A model generated the notes under the pieces. The model did no database searches, was not told the DNA's origin, and saw nothing but the letters and a program-made list of their open reading frames with translations. A stretch of DNA of 64,000 nt from contig NZ_MUYM01000070.1 in NCBI RefSeq assembly GCF_002150765.1, positions 52,958-116,957 of the forward strand, written 5' to 3'. Below are positions 1 to 7,418 of this stretch, one piece after another; the first letter of the stretch is position 1, and each line of letters opens with the position of its first letter. Origin of the DNA: Lentzea kentuckyensis. GTDB taxonomy: Bacteria > Actinomycetota > Actinomycetes > Mycobacteriales > Pseudonocardiaceae. A program made the position numbers and the translations under genes.

Positions 1-17
1 TTGAACGTCGGCTTCAT
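1..17 (-). CDS. Probable start of AICE integrase (partial)
   Basis: Only the first codons are inside the window. On the minus strand an ATG at 17-15 overlaps the TGA stop of the excisionase-like gene (14-16) in the ATGA arrangement used throughout this element, and reads M-K-P-T-F to the edge. In AICEs related to pSAM2 and SLP1 the tyrosine recombinase gene directly follows xis, so an integrase is the expected product. That identity is inferred from position only, because no domain is visible. Confidence 0.45.
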
Positions 18-217
18 GCGGCCTCACCCCGCCGCTCGCCGAGCCAAGCCCGGTAGTCCGACATCGCGATGCGGAGCGATCCGTTGGGCAGTGGGAAAGC
101 CACAGGGGCCTTGCCGAGCTGCCGCCACCGGTAGAACGTGTCCGGGCTGACCTTGAGCAGCTTGCAGACCACGGCCACCGTCATCAGGTCTTCGTCTGGG
201 TTAGGCAGCTCGGACAT
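14..217 (-). CDS. Excisionase-type HTH DNA-binding protein
   Basis: A 67-residue protein with a MerR/excisionase-type helix-turn-helix: TVAVVCKLLKVSPDTFYRWR is followed by a wing and SDYRAWL. Such AICE proteins bind near the attachment site and, with the integrase, promote excision. The ATG at 217 was chosen because an AGGAGGGGG ribosome site lies just upstream; the open frame extends further but is unlikely to be coding there. The start overlaps the last codons of repSA by 17 nt, so translation is probably coupled. A small DNA-binding regulator rather than a true Xis remains possible. Confidence 0.85.
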   Translation of the reverse strand: MSELPNPDEDLMTVAVVCKLLKVSPDTFYRWRQLGKAPVAFPLPNGSLRIAMSDYRAWLGERRGEAA

Positions 218-1550
218 GGTGTTCCCCCTCCTGTTCGTACTTGCGCAGTCGTTGAGCTCGGACCCGTTCAGCGATGCCGGCCGCGAGCTCGCGTTCCGCG
301 TCGTTGTCGTAGCCGGACCCGGCGTACTGCCAGTCGTTGACGACGACCACAGACGCGGGATCGAGTTCGAGGCGTTCGAACATTTCGAGCGTCCGGAACG
401 TCCTGCGCTCCTCACGGATGGCGCGGAACGTGGTCGAGTAGTGCTTGGACTTCGTGAGGAAGTGGCCGCGGAAGCCGAGCATGTGTGCCCACTTGCGCAG
501 GTTCAGTTCCTCGAAGTCGGCCAGGGGGCCGCCGAGGTCCCATGCGGTCTGCACCATCCGCCGGTGGTGCTCGGAGATGTGCAGGACGTCGATGTCCAGT
601 TGCGAGCGGATCGGCCGGTCCGCCGTGTCCTTCGCGCCCGTGCCTTTGGTCGCGTACTTGGCGACGTAGCCCGCCAACCGGGCCTCGCTGATCTCCCCGG
701 TCTTGTCCTCCACCTGGGAGCCGCGGATTCCCTTGGTGTCGACCTGTTCGCCCCACAGGAGGCGCAGCGCCGAGCCGTCCGGCCGCGTGGTGTCGATCCC
801 GACCGAGCGAGCAGCCGCCTTGATGCAGTCGCCGAGCAGTTCGGCCGTGGCCCAGGCCGGGGTGGGGTCGTGAGGTCCGTCCGGTCCATCGACGCGAACG
901 ACAGCGTGGAAGTGGACGAGGCCCCGCCGCTGGTACTCGGCGACCTTGGCGTACGACAGCCGGGCGTGGTCCTTGAACTCGGAGACCTTCAGGCCGGCCG
1001 CGCCAGCGAGCTTGCGGCGCAGGGCGATGATGAACCGGTGCCACAGCTTGCCCGCGTGTGCCTGCCAGAGCACCGCGCCCGTGTAGTCGTAGGTGGCGGG
1101 GTCGACAGCGCCACCGATGCGGGGATCGTCGCCGTGGTGCCACTCGCCGCAGCCCGTGCAGGGCCGGACCTTGCCGGTCGTGGCGATCGGTCGGTTGTGG
1201 ACCGGGCCGAAGGAAGGAGCGGTGAGCGTCGCGAAGACCCGAGGCTTCTCGGAGACGTCCGCGGGAACACCCTTGCTTCCTCCAGCTAGGCCCGCGTGCA
1301 TGAGGTGGTAGGCGTCGGCCGCGTAGCGGTCGGAGCAGGCCGGGCAGACCGACTCACGGCGGTTGCCGCACGGGACCATGACGTCCCCGCCGATGTGCTC
1401 GATCACGCCGCCGTTGAGGTCCTGGAGTTGGAAGGCACCGGACAACCGGATGGGCGCGGCACAACCACCGATCGCGGTCACCCGGTCTCGCCACGCCCGG
1501 AAGTCGACCGCCTTGACGCGTGCGGAGATGCGCTCTTCCAGAGTGAGCAC
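201..1550 (-). CDS. repSA: RepSA-type replication initiator of the AICE
   Basis: A 449-residue protein of the actinomycete RepSA family, which starts rolling-circle replication of the excised element. A Cys-rich segment (C61, C69, C72, then C131 and C134) probably binds zinc. The HUH-type metal motif is HFH at 213-215 in GLVHFHAVVRVDG, and the tyrosine region is LAGYVAKYATK at 292-302, with Y295 or Y299 as candidate nucleophiles. The start is GTG at 1550 with GGAAGGAGC upstream. It lies after a terminator-like hairpin and directly before xis, matching the order rep-xis-int. Length and motifs fit the family. Confidence 0.92.
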   Translation of the reverse strand: MLTLEERISARVKAVDFRAWRDRVTAIGGCAAPIRLSGAFQLQDLNGGVIEHIGGDVMVPCGNRRESVCPACSDRYAADAYHLMHAGLAGGSKGVPADVSEKPRVFATLTAPSFGPVHNRPIATTGKVRPCTGCGEWHHGDDPRIGGAVDPATYDYTGAVLWQAHAGKLWHRFIIALRRKLAGAAGLKVSEFKDHARLSYAKVAEYQRRGLVHFHAVVRVDGPDGPHDPTPAWATAELLGDCIKAAARSVGIDTTRPDGSALRLLWGEQVDTKGIRGSQVEDKTGEISEARLAGYVAKYATKGTGAKDTADRPIRSQLDIDVLHISEHHRRMVQTAWDLGGPLADFEELNLRKWAHMLGFRGHFLTKSKHYSTTFRAIREERRTFRTLEMFERLELDPASVVVVNDWQYAGSGYDNDAERELAAGIAERVRAQRLRKYEQEGEHHVRAA

Positions 1551-1585
1551 GGATGACGCTCCTTCCGTTGTGGGGAAACGAAAAG

Positions 1586-1619
1586 GCGGGGCACGACCGG
1601 TGTTCTGGTCATGCCCCGC
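1586..1619 (-). terminator. Hairpin between spdB2-like gene and repSA
   Basis: GCGGGGCA and TGCCCCGC arms with an inner GACC/GGTC extension form a stem of about 12 pairs with one mismatch. On the minus strand it is followed by CTTTTCG, so it resembles an intrinsic terminator or attenuator for leftward transcription entering repSA. Confidence 0.6.
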
Positions 1620-1634
1620 GTTGATCGAGTTGGG

Positions 1635-2417
1635 TCAGGCCGCGAGCTGTGCGGCGATGCGTTCCGCGTAGTCCGCAGGCACGTTCAGCGCGTCTTGGAC
1701 GTCCTGCGCTGTCATCGCTCGGCCTTGAGCGCGGACCGCGTTCGTCTTGGCGTCCAACGCGCCCTGGAGGTGCCCAGGAAGCCGCACGGCGGATCGGACG
1801 GGTGGCGGGGTAGCAACAGGGTTGGTGGGAGCGGGAGCGACGACCTGAGCGGCCAGATCGCGCGCGGCGTTGCAGCGCTGCTGAATGACCGGCATGACTT
1901 CGGCCAGCAGGAACACCACGAGCGGAATCACGAGGTGCAGGAACACCATCCCGGCGTTGATCTGCCCGTCTGGAGGCCGCAGGGACGACCACACGTTGGT
2001 GACGAGCGTGGCCCCGAGCAGCACCCGCTTGAGCCACTTGACCGGCCGGTCATCGACCGCCAGGCCGTGCGACAACATCTGTGCTTCCCACCGTAGGAGC
2101 GTGATCAGGATTCCGGCGAAGGCCGGTTCCACGAGCCACGCGCCCCACCACATCGGGTCGGATGGCCCGAGGCTTCCGGCGAGGAACGCTTGCACGCCGG
2201 TCGCGGTGAAGCCGAGACCGCAGGTCATGAAGCACCACATGGAGCGCGTCACCGAGACTCGGAACCGGTCCGCCCGCACGGCCGCGAGCAACGGGTTCGC
2301 GGCGAGCTGGTGGATGTCCTGCGCCTCTTCAAGTTGCGCTCGCAGGCGCCGAACGGTTCGAGTCTCGCGAGGTTCGGAGGACTCGCTTTCGTTGGTGTGC
2401 TTGGACTTCCCGGACAC
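1635..2417 (-). CDS. DUF2637/SpdB2-like membrane protein
   Basis: A 260-residue protein with a charged N-terminal segment and coiled-coil-like helix (TVRRLRAQLEEAQDIHQLAANPLL), about four hydrophobic segments (around 65-90, 95-115, 145-165 and 170-200) and an Ala/Pro-rich C-terminus. This architecture matches the DUF2637 membrane proteins of actinomycete conjugative elements, often called SpdB2 and linked to plasmid spread between mycelial compartments. The start is GTG at 2417, with AGGTGG upstream, 8 bp after the preceding small gene. A much longer upstream frame was rejected because it covers two other genes. The role in transfer is inferred from family and context. Confidence 0.75.
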   Translation of the reverse strand: MSGKSKHTNESESSEPRETRTVRRLRAQLEEAQDIHQLAANPLLAAVRADRFRVSVTRSMWCFMTCGLGFTATGVQAFLAGSLGPSDPMWWGAWLVEPAFAGILITLLRWEAQMLSHGLAVDDRPVKWLKRVLLGATLVTNVWSSLRPPDGQINAGMVFLHLVIPLVVFLLAEVMPVIQQRCNAARDLAAQVVAPAPTNPVATPPPVRSAVRLPGHLQGALDAKTNAVRAQGRAMTAQDVQDALNVPADYAERIAAQLAA

Positions 2418-2425
2418 CTGGCCAC

Positions 2426-2611
2426 CTACTTCCCGTATGCGGCCTTGCGGAGGAGAGCCCCGAGCCAGAGCAGTTCGGCGACGAGCACCAGGAGCCCGAC
2501 GAACCCGAACAGCAGGTACATGCAGAGCAGCGAGGCCGCAGCGGCGAGCACGATGTGAGCGACGCGGGCGAAGCTGCGGAGGTTGACCGGCACGGCGAGT
2601 ACGAGCTTCAT
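2426..2611 (-). CDS. Small AICE membrane protein (Spd-like)
   Basis: A 61-residue protein that is mostly two hydrophobic helices: VAHIVLAAAASLLCMYLLFG and a following LLVLVAELLWLGALL segment, then basic residues. The ATG at 2611 overlaps the TGA of the Wbl gene (ATGA), indicating translational coupling. Small membrane proteins in this position accompany TraB in AICEs and are usually called spread proteins; no specific function can be read from the sequence. Confidence 0.7.
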   Translation of the reverse strand: MKLVLAVPVNLRSFARVAHIVLAAAASLLCMYLLFGFVGLLVLVAELLWLGALLRKAAYGK

Positions 2612-2925
2612 CAGGCCACGTCCTTTGTGTTCCTGGCGGGGTAGTGGATGCGGCGGCGTTCGGCGCCGGACAGGCCGCCCACGACGCCAAAGGCGTTGTC
2701 TCGGTACCGAGCGGGTCCGTTCGCTTCCCAGCTGAGTTGGTTCTCTCGGCACTCAGCGAGGACCGGGCAGGTGGCGCACACGGCCTTGGCGGCCGCAGTT
2801 CGGCCGGCGGTGTGGAACAGGGTTGAATCGGCGTCGGCGCAGGCAGCCCGGTCACGCCAGGCGGGCGGTTCGCCGCCGAACAGGAGCTTCATCAGCACGC
2901 GGTAGCCGTGCGGTTCGGCGTTCAC
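2611..2925 (-). CDS. WhiB-like (Wbl) iron-sulfur regulator
   Basis: A 104-residue actinobacterial Wbl protein. The four cluster cysteines are C29, C50, C53 and C59 (CATCPVLAEC), followed by the Wbl turn FGVVGGLSGAERRR and a basic C-terminus. Wbl proteins bind a [4Fe-4S] cluster and act with the principal sigma factor or as redox-sensing regulators. GVVGG replaces the usual G-[VI]-W-G-G, so the turn tryptophan is missing. The start is GTG at 2925, overlapping the stop of the upstream gene (GTGA). Its place in the transfer operon suggests control of element genes, which is inference. Confidence 0.9.
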   Translation of the reverse strand: MNAEPHGYRVLMKLLFGGEPPAWRDRAACADADSTLFHTAGRTAAAKAVCATCPVLAECRENQLSWEANGPARYRDNAFGVVGGLSGAERRRIHYPARNTKDVA

Positions 2926-3386
2926 GCGGCCACCGCCAACGGCGAAGATGGACTACGACGCGCGGCCTGGACGACCTGGGCGACCTCATCGAAGGTGACC
3001 TGTTCCGGCGTGCACGCGGAGAGCCGGAAGGCGTTGGCGAGCACCGCCGCCGAGCTGGACTTGAGCTTGCCGCCCAGCTCGACCACCGAGGCCGACGCGG
3101 CCAGCCCCAGCGTGATCCCGGAGCCGGTCCGTCCGGTCGCAGCAACCGACAGAGTTCCCGCGGCTTGCAGTGACCACGTCAGCTCGACCCCGTGCAGCGA
3201 GGCCGCCCAGATCAGCAGGCAGGCGAGCCGATCGGGTGCGGTGCCGGAGGTGAATTCGGCATGCACCGAGCCGGACGGCGTGGAGATGACCAGGCGGTCT
3301 GGCCGGGGCAGGCCGAGCGTGCGGATGTGGCCGCGGATCGAGCGGAGAAGGCCGTCCAGGCGACGAGGTGCGCTGTTTTCGGGCAT
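2922..3386 (-). CDS. AICE hypothetical protein, 154 aa
   Basis: A 154-residue protein with no family I can name. The sequence is mixed alpha/beta with little low complexity (for example RPDRLVISTPSGSVHAEF, then LACLLIWAASLHGVELTW) and no signal peptide or clear membrane helix. The ATG at 3386 has GGAGG seven bases upstream. It lies between the TraB pump gene and the Wbl gene and overlaps the latter (GTGA), so it belongs to the transfer operon. Function unknown. Confidence 0.75.
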   Translation of the reverse strand: MPENSAPRRLDGLLRSIRGHIRTLGLPRPDRLVISTPSGSVHAEFTSGTAPDRLACLLIWAASLHGVELTWSLQAAGTLSVAATGRTGSGITLGLAASASVVELGGKLKSSSAAVLANAFRLSACTPEQVTFDEVAQVVQAARRSPSSPLAVAA

Positions 3387-3434
3387 GACAAGACCTCCAC
3401 GATTAGTGGCGAAAAGTGTTGGGGTGAAAGAAGC

Positions 3435-4805
3435 TCAGGCGATCGAGCGAATGGAGCCGGTCTGTCCGTTGCGGACGAACTCCACGAGCTCGCGGATGTT
3501 CTCGTCCGTCGTGTACGCCGCGCGGACCCGGCGGGGCACTCGTGAGCGTTCGTCCGTGCGGTAGCCGATGCCAGCGGTCTCTGGCACGGCGGGAATCTGG
3601 TCGGCGATCGCGCCCCGCTCCCGAGCGCCCTCACCCAGCACCATGTCCGGGTGCGTTGGTGAGGTCGCGCGCAGGCACACGCGGTTCGGGAACAGGTCCC
3701 GGATCTTCAGCGTGTCCTTGTCCGGCTCCTGGATGTACGCGTCAGCGGCGTGCAGCGTCGCGCGGCCCATCGACGTTCCCCGAGCCAGCAGAGCCGTGAT
3801 CTCTCGGGCGTACTCCGGCCGGTAAGCGACCAGAGAACCGATCTCGTCCACGATCAGGAGGTTGAGCGGGTACTCACGCGAGGGTTGGACCGACCGAAGC
3901 CCCGCCCGCTGCATCCGCTTCTGGGTGCGCTCCATGTCGTTCACCCACATCTCGATCAGCTCCAGGCAATCGCCCGCGTCATCGGCGTAGCGGTTCTCCG
4001 TGATCGGTTTGATGGCCGCGAACTCCAGGTACTTCGGGTCGCAGACCCACAAGCGGACGATGCCGTCCCTGATCAGCGGGGCCATCGAGCGAAGCTTGGC
4101 GAACGCGACCGAGTTCTTGCCCGACCCCGTGCCACCAGCCGTCAGGGTGTGCGTGCCCTGGATGGGTTCGGTCCAGTCGCCGCCGTACTCGTCCTCACCC
4201 AGCAGCACCGCCCGCAGGTTTACATCCTCGGAGTGCTCGGGCATGTCCGGCGCCGGGATGACCTCCGTGAACGGTTCGTCACGCTGGACCACGAGCGCCA
4301 CGTAGCCGGGCTTCATCAGCTCGATCGCAACGCGTTCAGCCTCGATCGAGTGCGCCAGCTCCTCGGCCTGCCGGGCGAAGTGCATCGGTGACTGGCCCTT
4401 GGCCAGCTTCACCAACACGGTGTCGATCGACGGCGAGTACGACCGGACACGCACCACACGCGGGTAGTTCGTGACCTTCTTCCGGCGGTGCTCGGTCGTG
4501 AGCTTGTGGACGTCCATCAGGTCTCGCCAACGTCCACCGGAGTAGGCCCCGAACCACCGGCGCTGCCAGGCCCTCAAGACCGGCGCAGCCAGCGTGTCGA
4601 ACGAGTCCGGGTGACCCCGGTACCAAAGCCCGGTCGCTCCGGCCGCGCCGCCGAGGACGTAGCCGGTGGTCGTAGGGCCGAGTGTGCATGCACCGGCAGC
4701 GACAGCCGACGGTGCGAGCATCCATTCCGGGTTCCTGGCCAGCCACCGCGCCGCGCGGAACTCGGCGGCCACAACGCGCTTGCTTGCGTTCCACTTCCAA
4801 CCCAC
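3435..4805 (-). CDS. TraB/FtsK-SpoIIIE-type conjugative DNA translocase
   Basis: A 456-residue protein. Two hydrophobic stretches near the N-terminus (about 28-62) would anchor it in the membrane. The FtsK/SpoIIIE ATPase domain has Walker A GGTGSGKNS at 224-232 and Walker B LNLLIVDEIGSL near 314-325. The residue after the Walker A lysine is Asn followed by Ser, as tolerated in AICE Tra proteins. These translocases move double-stranded DNA between hyphae without a relaxase. The GTG at 4805 is preferred over GTG 4829 because AAGGAG lies seven bases before it. It heads a run of coupled genes that includes the Wbl and Spd-like proteins. Confidence 0.93.
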   Translation of the reverse strand: MGWKWNASKRVVAAEFRAARWLARNPEWMLAPSAVAAGACTLGPTTTGYVLGGAAGATGLWYRGHPDSFDTLAAPVLRAWQRRWFGAYSGGRWRDLMDVHKLTTEHRRKKVTNYPRVVRVRSYSPSIDTVLVKLAKGQSPMHFARQAEELAHSIEAERVAIELMKPGYVALVVQRDEPFTEVIPAPDMPEHSEDVNLRAVLLGEDEYGGDWTEPIQGTHTLTAGGTGSGKNSVAFAKLRSMAPLIRDGIVRLWVCDPKYLEFAAIKPITENRYADDAGDCLELIEMWVNDMERTQKRMQRAGLRSVQPSREYPLNLLIVDEIGSLVAYRPEYAREITALLARGTSMGRATLHAADAYIQEPDKDTLKIRDLFPNRVCLRATSPTHPDMVLGEGARERGAIADQIPAVPETAGIGYRTDERSRVPRRVRAAYTTDENIRELVEFVRNGQTGSIRSIA

Positions 4806-4828
4806 TGCTGAACTCCTTGGTAGATGCA

Positions 4829-4867
4829 CGACGGCCGACCCTCGAATGTGTCGAAGATCGGCCGTCG
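4829..4867. other. Stem-loop upstream of the traB-like gene
   Basis: CGACGGCCGA and TCGGCCGTCG form a perfect 10-bp inverted repeat with a 19-nt loop, between the 57-aa gene and the traB-like start. It could be a leader hairpin controlling readthrough into the transfer genes or a weak terminator. There is no U-tract. Confidence 0.5.
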
Positions 4868-4884
4868 CGTTGATCAGTGCGGAT

Positions 4885-5058
4885 CTAGTCCTTGGGCAGT
4901 TGTCCGCGGGCGTAGGACGCTTCCGTGGTCAGCACGCTGACCGAGCGGACGAACCGGCGCCGCAGGTCCGTGAAGCCCTCCCGGCGATCCATTGCCGTGC
5001 GGAGTTGCTTCATCGCCTGGTCCACGTTGGACACGGCGTTGTCGAGCTGGTGAGACAT
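4885..5058 (-). CDS. Small AICE hypothetical protein, 57 aa
   Basis: A 57-residue protein beginning MSHQLDNAVSNVDQAMKQL, rich in Gln, Arg and Asp and predicted mostly helical. The ATG at 5058 lies 3 bp after the stop of the next upstream gene, with GGGGAG nearby. A frame overlapping it in another register (4874-5074) has shadow-like Pro/Gly/Arg composition and was rejected. Position suggests an accessory protein of the transfer region; function unknown. Confidence 0.7.
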   Translation of the reverse strand: MSHQLDNAVSNVDQAMKQLRTAMDRREGFTDLRRRFVRSVSVLTTEASYARGQLPKD

Positions 5059-5061
5059 CGA

Positions 5062-5328
5062 TCAGGCTCCCCACTCTTTGGCCTTCAAATTGATCTCATG
5101 CCGCTTGGCTTGCTCCCGAAGCGCACTGAGGTCGTTCCGCGCGGTCCGCAGGTAGCCCTTGAGTTCGTCTGGCGTGGCGACCCTCCAACTGCCAGCCTTT
5201 CCCGGCTTCTCACTCATCTTGTTGATGAGCTTTTCCAGCGGCACGAGCAGTTCCTCAACGAAGTCCATCGCGCCAACGAACGAGCCGTACCGCTGCTGCG
5301 CCCGCTCGTTCAACATCTCTTGGATCAA
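5062..5328 (-). CDS. AICE hypothetical helical protein, 88 aa
   Basis: An 88-residue, highly charged, probably helical protein (MIQEMLNERAQQRYGSF, then LKGYLRTARNDLSALREQAK). The start is TTG at 5328, overlapping the TGA of the preceding gene (TTGA), with GAGAGG upstream. The in-frame ATG at residue 5 is an alternative. No signal peptide or membrane helix is visible. Unknown function; it belongs to the same coupled series as its neighbours. Confidence 0.7.
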   Translation of the reverse strand: MIQEMLNERAQQRYGSFVGAMDFVEELLVPLEKLINKMSEKPGKAGSWRVATPDELKGYLRTARNDLSALREQAKRHEINLKAKEWGA

Positions 5329-5537
5329 CTGGCCAACCTCTCAGTTCTGGTGTCTCCCACGTAGATGAAGCGGTACAGCGCCTGCTGCAACTCCAGGTGG
5401 TCTCGCCAGCTCTGGCCGACGCCCGGAAAGCCGTGCTTCGCAAGGACTTCGCCAACCTCGTGGACGAAGCCGAACGTGAAGCGCGGGTCATCGCCGTCCG
5501 GATCGGCGAGTTCGATCGGGTACGAGCGCTCTTCCAT
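5325..5537 (-). CDS. AICE hypothetical protein, 70 aa
   Basis: A 70-residue protein starting MEERSYPIELADPDGDDPRF, with a central helix and an aromatic stretch (RFIYVGD). The ATG at 5537 was chosen because AAAGGAG sits eight bases upstream; an ATG-like start 26 codons earlier lacks this. Its end overlaps the next gene. No recognised domain. It is probably the first gene of the transfer transcript, after a 190-bp gap with two stem-loops. Confidence 0.7.
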   Translation of the reverse strand: MEERSYPIELADPDGDDPRFTFGFVHEVGEVLAKHGFPGVGQSWRDHLELQQALYRFIYVGDTRTERLAS

Positions 5538-5565
5538 GCCGAAACTCCTTTCGGGAGGCACGGCA

Positions 5566-5627
5566 AACCCAGGAACGAAGGCGTACCTGGGTTCACCGAA
5601 TCTCCCGGAGCGCACGAAATGCTCCGG
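5566..5627. other. Two adjacent stem-loops in the 5538-5731 gap
   Basis: AACCCAGG (5566-5573) pairs with CCTGGGTT (5586-5593), and CCGGAGC (5605-5611) pairs with GCTCCGG (5621-5627); both are perfect. They lie between the SCO3933-like gene and the next leftward gene, where a leader or terminator-promoter boundary is expected. Nothing else is visible in the 194-nt gap apart from an A/T-rich patch near 5650-5673. Confidence 0.45.
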
Positions 5628-5731
5628 ATTTAGGCATGGTTCGACTCACTGTGGAATTCTCAAAGAACAAAAATGAGCGCCCTGGCCCGACTCGAAGCGG
5701 GCTACCGGCCTGCCGGGCAGGGCTCACGGGA

Positions 5732-6121
5732 CTAAGCCGCGGGAGCCACCACGACCTGGGCCGCCGGGGTAAGGCCATCAGCCTTGAACCACAGGCCGGA
5801 CGCGGTGATCTTCCCGTCGTCCCCGCGCATCTCGTACGTGTTGATCACGGGGTTGACCAGCTCGATGTAGTCGCCCTCCTCGAACCCCGCGCCGGGGTCG
5901 CGAGGGAGGTTGACGCGGATCTCTTCGCCCTTCGCCTTACGGCGGCCCTCGGTCGGTCGGGGCTTGGCGAACAGCACCACCACGAACTGCTCTTCGTTCG
6001 TGTGGCGGTCGATCACGGGCACCAGTTGCCCACCGTCAAGTTCGCGCATCTTCACGCAGGGCGTTTCGGTGATCATGAGCTTGTAGTGGGACAGGATCAC
6101 CGGGATGTCGTTCAGGGCCAC
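5732..6121 (-). CDS. SCO3933-family AICE regulatory protein
   Basis: A 129-residue protein resembling the SCO3933 family found in SLP1-type AICEs, sometimes described as a replication/excision activator (Pra-like). The core reads PVILSHYKLMITETPCVKMR, then a basic KPRPTEGRRKAKGEE loop and a beta-rich C-terminus. The start is GTG at 6121 with GAGAGG upstream. It is divergent from the GntR gene, the usual layout where the repressor controls this activator. Family assignment is from memory of sequence pattern and context, not a search. Confidence 0.7.
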   Translation of the reverse strand: MALNDIPVILSHYKLMITETPCVKMRELDGGQLVPVIDRHTNEEQFVVVLFAKPRPTEGRRKAKGEEIRVNLPRDPGAGFEEGDYIELVNPVINTYEMRGDDGKITASGLWFKADGLTPAAQVVVAPAA

Positions 6122-6245
6122 GTTGGTACCTCTCGTAGTAGGCCTTGCTCTATCACTACAACCAACATAGCTAGTAGAGCTAGAAGAGTCACTGGTCCAA
6201 TCGGGTGATATTCAGCTTTGCTAGCTTTGTCGCTACAGTGTGTGC
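6122..6245. promoter_or_regulatory. Divergent control region of the AICE repressor
   Basis: The gap contains CTAG repeats: CTAG-TAGAG-CTAG at 6171-6183 and a second GCTAGC-containing block at 6211-6230 with tandem GCTTTG. These look like GntR operators. Rightward, TTCAGC (6211-6216) and TACAGT (6234-6239), 17 bp apart, would place transcription start almost at the repressor ATG, so that mRNA may be leaderless. Confidence 0.5.
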
Positions 6246-6647
6246 ATGGCACTTGATCCCGCGGACCCGCGGCCGGCGTATCAGCAGATCGCTGATGACC
6301 TGCGGCGATACATCGCGTCCGACGCCGTACAGGTGGGGGACAAGCTGCCGTCGCTGGCTGAGTTGCAGACGAAGTACGGCCGCGCCGTCATGACCTTGCA
6401 GAAGGCACTGGACGTGCTGCGCACCGCCGGGCTCGTCATGTCCCGCCAGGGCGAGGGCACCATCGTGGTGAAGAAGCCAGAAGCCCACACGGAGGAGCCG
6501 GAAGTTGGCTCCCCGCATGAGCTTCGGGCAATCCTGGAGAAGATCAGCGGCACGCTGGACAACCTCAGCGAGCGCGTTTCCGCCGTTGAGGCGGAGGTGT
6601 TCGGCTCTCCTTCAGGTGGTCCTCGATCCGGGTCAGACGATCGCTGA
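6246..6647 (+). CDS. GntR-family transcriptional repressor (KorSA-like)
   Basis: A 133-residue GntR protein. The N-terminal winged HTH runs about 1-75 (MALDPADPRPAYQQIADDL, then LPSLAELQTKYGRAVMTLQKALDVL). No metabolite-binding domain follows, only a short C-terminal helix (ELRAILEKISGTLDNLSERV) likely to form a coiled coil. This matches KorSA-type repressors that silence AICE activation genes. No ribosome site precedes the ATG at 6246; the TACAGT box six bases earlier suggests a leaderless transcript. GTG at 6240 is the alternative. It is divergent from the SCO3933-like gene, its likely target. Confidence 0.88.
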   Translation: MALDPADPRPAYQQIADDLRRYIASDAVQVGDKLPSLAELQTKYGRAVMTLQKALDVLRTAGLVMSRQGEGTIVVKKPEAHTEEPEVGSPHELRAILEKISGTLDNLSERVSAVEAEVFGSPSGGPRSGSDDR

Positions 6648-6729
6648 GTTCGTCCACCTTGGAATCCAACTTGGAGGCCAAGGAGTACAGATCACGCCAC
6701 GTCTCTGCGGTCCATCCGGTCTCTGACAC
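6565..6729 (-). CDS. Small coiled-coil protein antisense to the GntR 3' end
   Basis: A 54-residue protein with a near-continuous amphipathic helix (LYSLASKLDSKVDELSDRL, then TRIEDHLKE) and a basic tail. The GTG at 6729 is preceded by GAAGGAGGGCAAG, one of the best ribosome sites in the element. The last 83 nt overlap the GntR gene on the opposite strand. It is third in a leftward set after the genes at 6866 and 6747. The helical repeat resembles the coiled coil ending the GntR protein, so a regulatory partner is conceivable; this is inference. Confidence 0.65.
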   Translation of the reverse strand: MSETGWTAETWRDLYSLASKLDSKVDELSDRLTRIEDHLKESRTPPPQRRKRAR

Positions 6730-6746
6730 CTTGCCCTCCTTCGCTG

Positions 6747-6869
6747 CTACCGGTTGTTCTTCTGGTGTGTTGGCGGTTCTGCCCTCCGAGCGGTGAACCG
6801 TTGCCAGGCGACGATGCCCGCGTAGACCACGACGAAGGACGTCAGAGCTTCCGCCGCTCGACCGATCAC
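6747..6869 (-). CDS. Single-span small membrane protein, 40 aa
   Basis: A 40-residue protein with one hydrophobic helix (ALTSFVVVYAGIVAW) and a basic C-terminus (QRFTARRAEPPTHQKNNR). The GTG at 6869 overlaps the TGA of the upstream gene (GTGA), and the gene ends 17 bp before the start of the next small gene. Coupled overlap and membrane character support it despite its size. Function unknown. Confidence 0.6.
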   Translation of the reverse strand: MIGRAAEALTSFVVVYAGIVAWQRFTARRAEPPTHQKNNR

Positions 6870-7237
6870 GCCGGCCTTTCCGGTCCGCCCGGGCCGGTTT
6901 CTCCGAACCACTCGGCGTCGACCGTCAGCGCGTGCCGCCCGGCGAGCTGATCCGGCAGCTCCTCGGGCGTAGTGCCGACCTTTGCGGCGAGATCCTCGAA
7001 GTTGAGCTTCGGCCAGTTCGCCGTGAGTGCGTCGACTCGATCGGCGAAGGCCGTCGCGGCGCGCGAAAGGTTCCGCGCGAAACCGATCGCGAGCTCAGCC
7101 GCGTCCTGTCGCCCCGCCAACTGCACGGTGATCTGGGAGTCGCCGCACATCACGACGAGCGACGGGTGGCCTTGTGCGTGTTCGACCAGCGATGCTTCTG
7201 CGTCCTCTTCTGGCTGCACCAGTACGTAGAAGCCCAT
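6866..7237 (-). CDS. AICE hypothetical protein, 123 aa
   Basis: A 123-residue acidic soluble protein (MGFYVLVQPEEDAEASLVEH, a beta-rich PSLVVMCGDSQITVQLAG segment, then helices). The ATG at 7237 has GGAGG nine bases upstream; the GTG three codons earlier overlaps that site and is less likely. It is the first gene of a three-gene leftward operon and divergent from the HTH-TPR regulator. No recognised family or catalytic motif. Confidence 0.7.
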   Translation of the reverse strand: MGFYVLVQPEEDAEASLVEHAQGHPSLVVMCGDSQITVQLAGRQDAAELAIGFARNLSRAATAFADRVDALTANWPKLNFEDLAAKVGTTPEELPDQLAGRHALTVDAEWFGETGPGGPERPA

Positions 7238-7418
7238 GTGATCCACCTCCGTTTGCGCCTGGGTCTTGTAGAACCACAGTCGCCCGCACGGAGCATCGAT
7301 CCAATATCAACTACCGATGGCCGTATCGCTGGTATCGATAAGTCCAGGTTAAGGGCGTAATCGACCCGCTACACTCGGCTCAGGTTTTGGGGGTTGACCA
7401 GCAGGGGAGGGGTCGCGC

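Noticed and set aside
2418..2855. 146-codon N-terminal extension of the SpdB2-like gene
   Set aside because: It covers two coupled genes in another frame and is Arg/Pro-rich; the GTG at 2417 has a good ribosome site.
4874..5074. 66-codon minus-strand frame
   Set aside because: It overlaps the better-supported 57-aa gene, which has coupling and normal composition.
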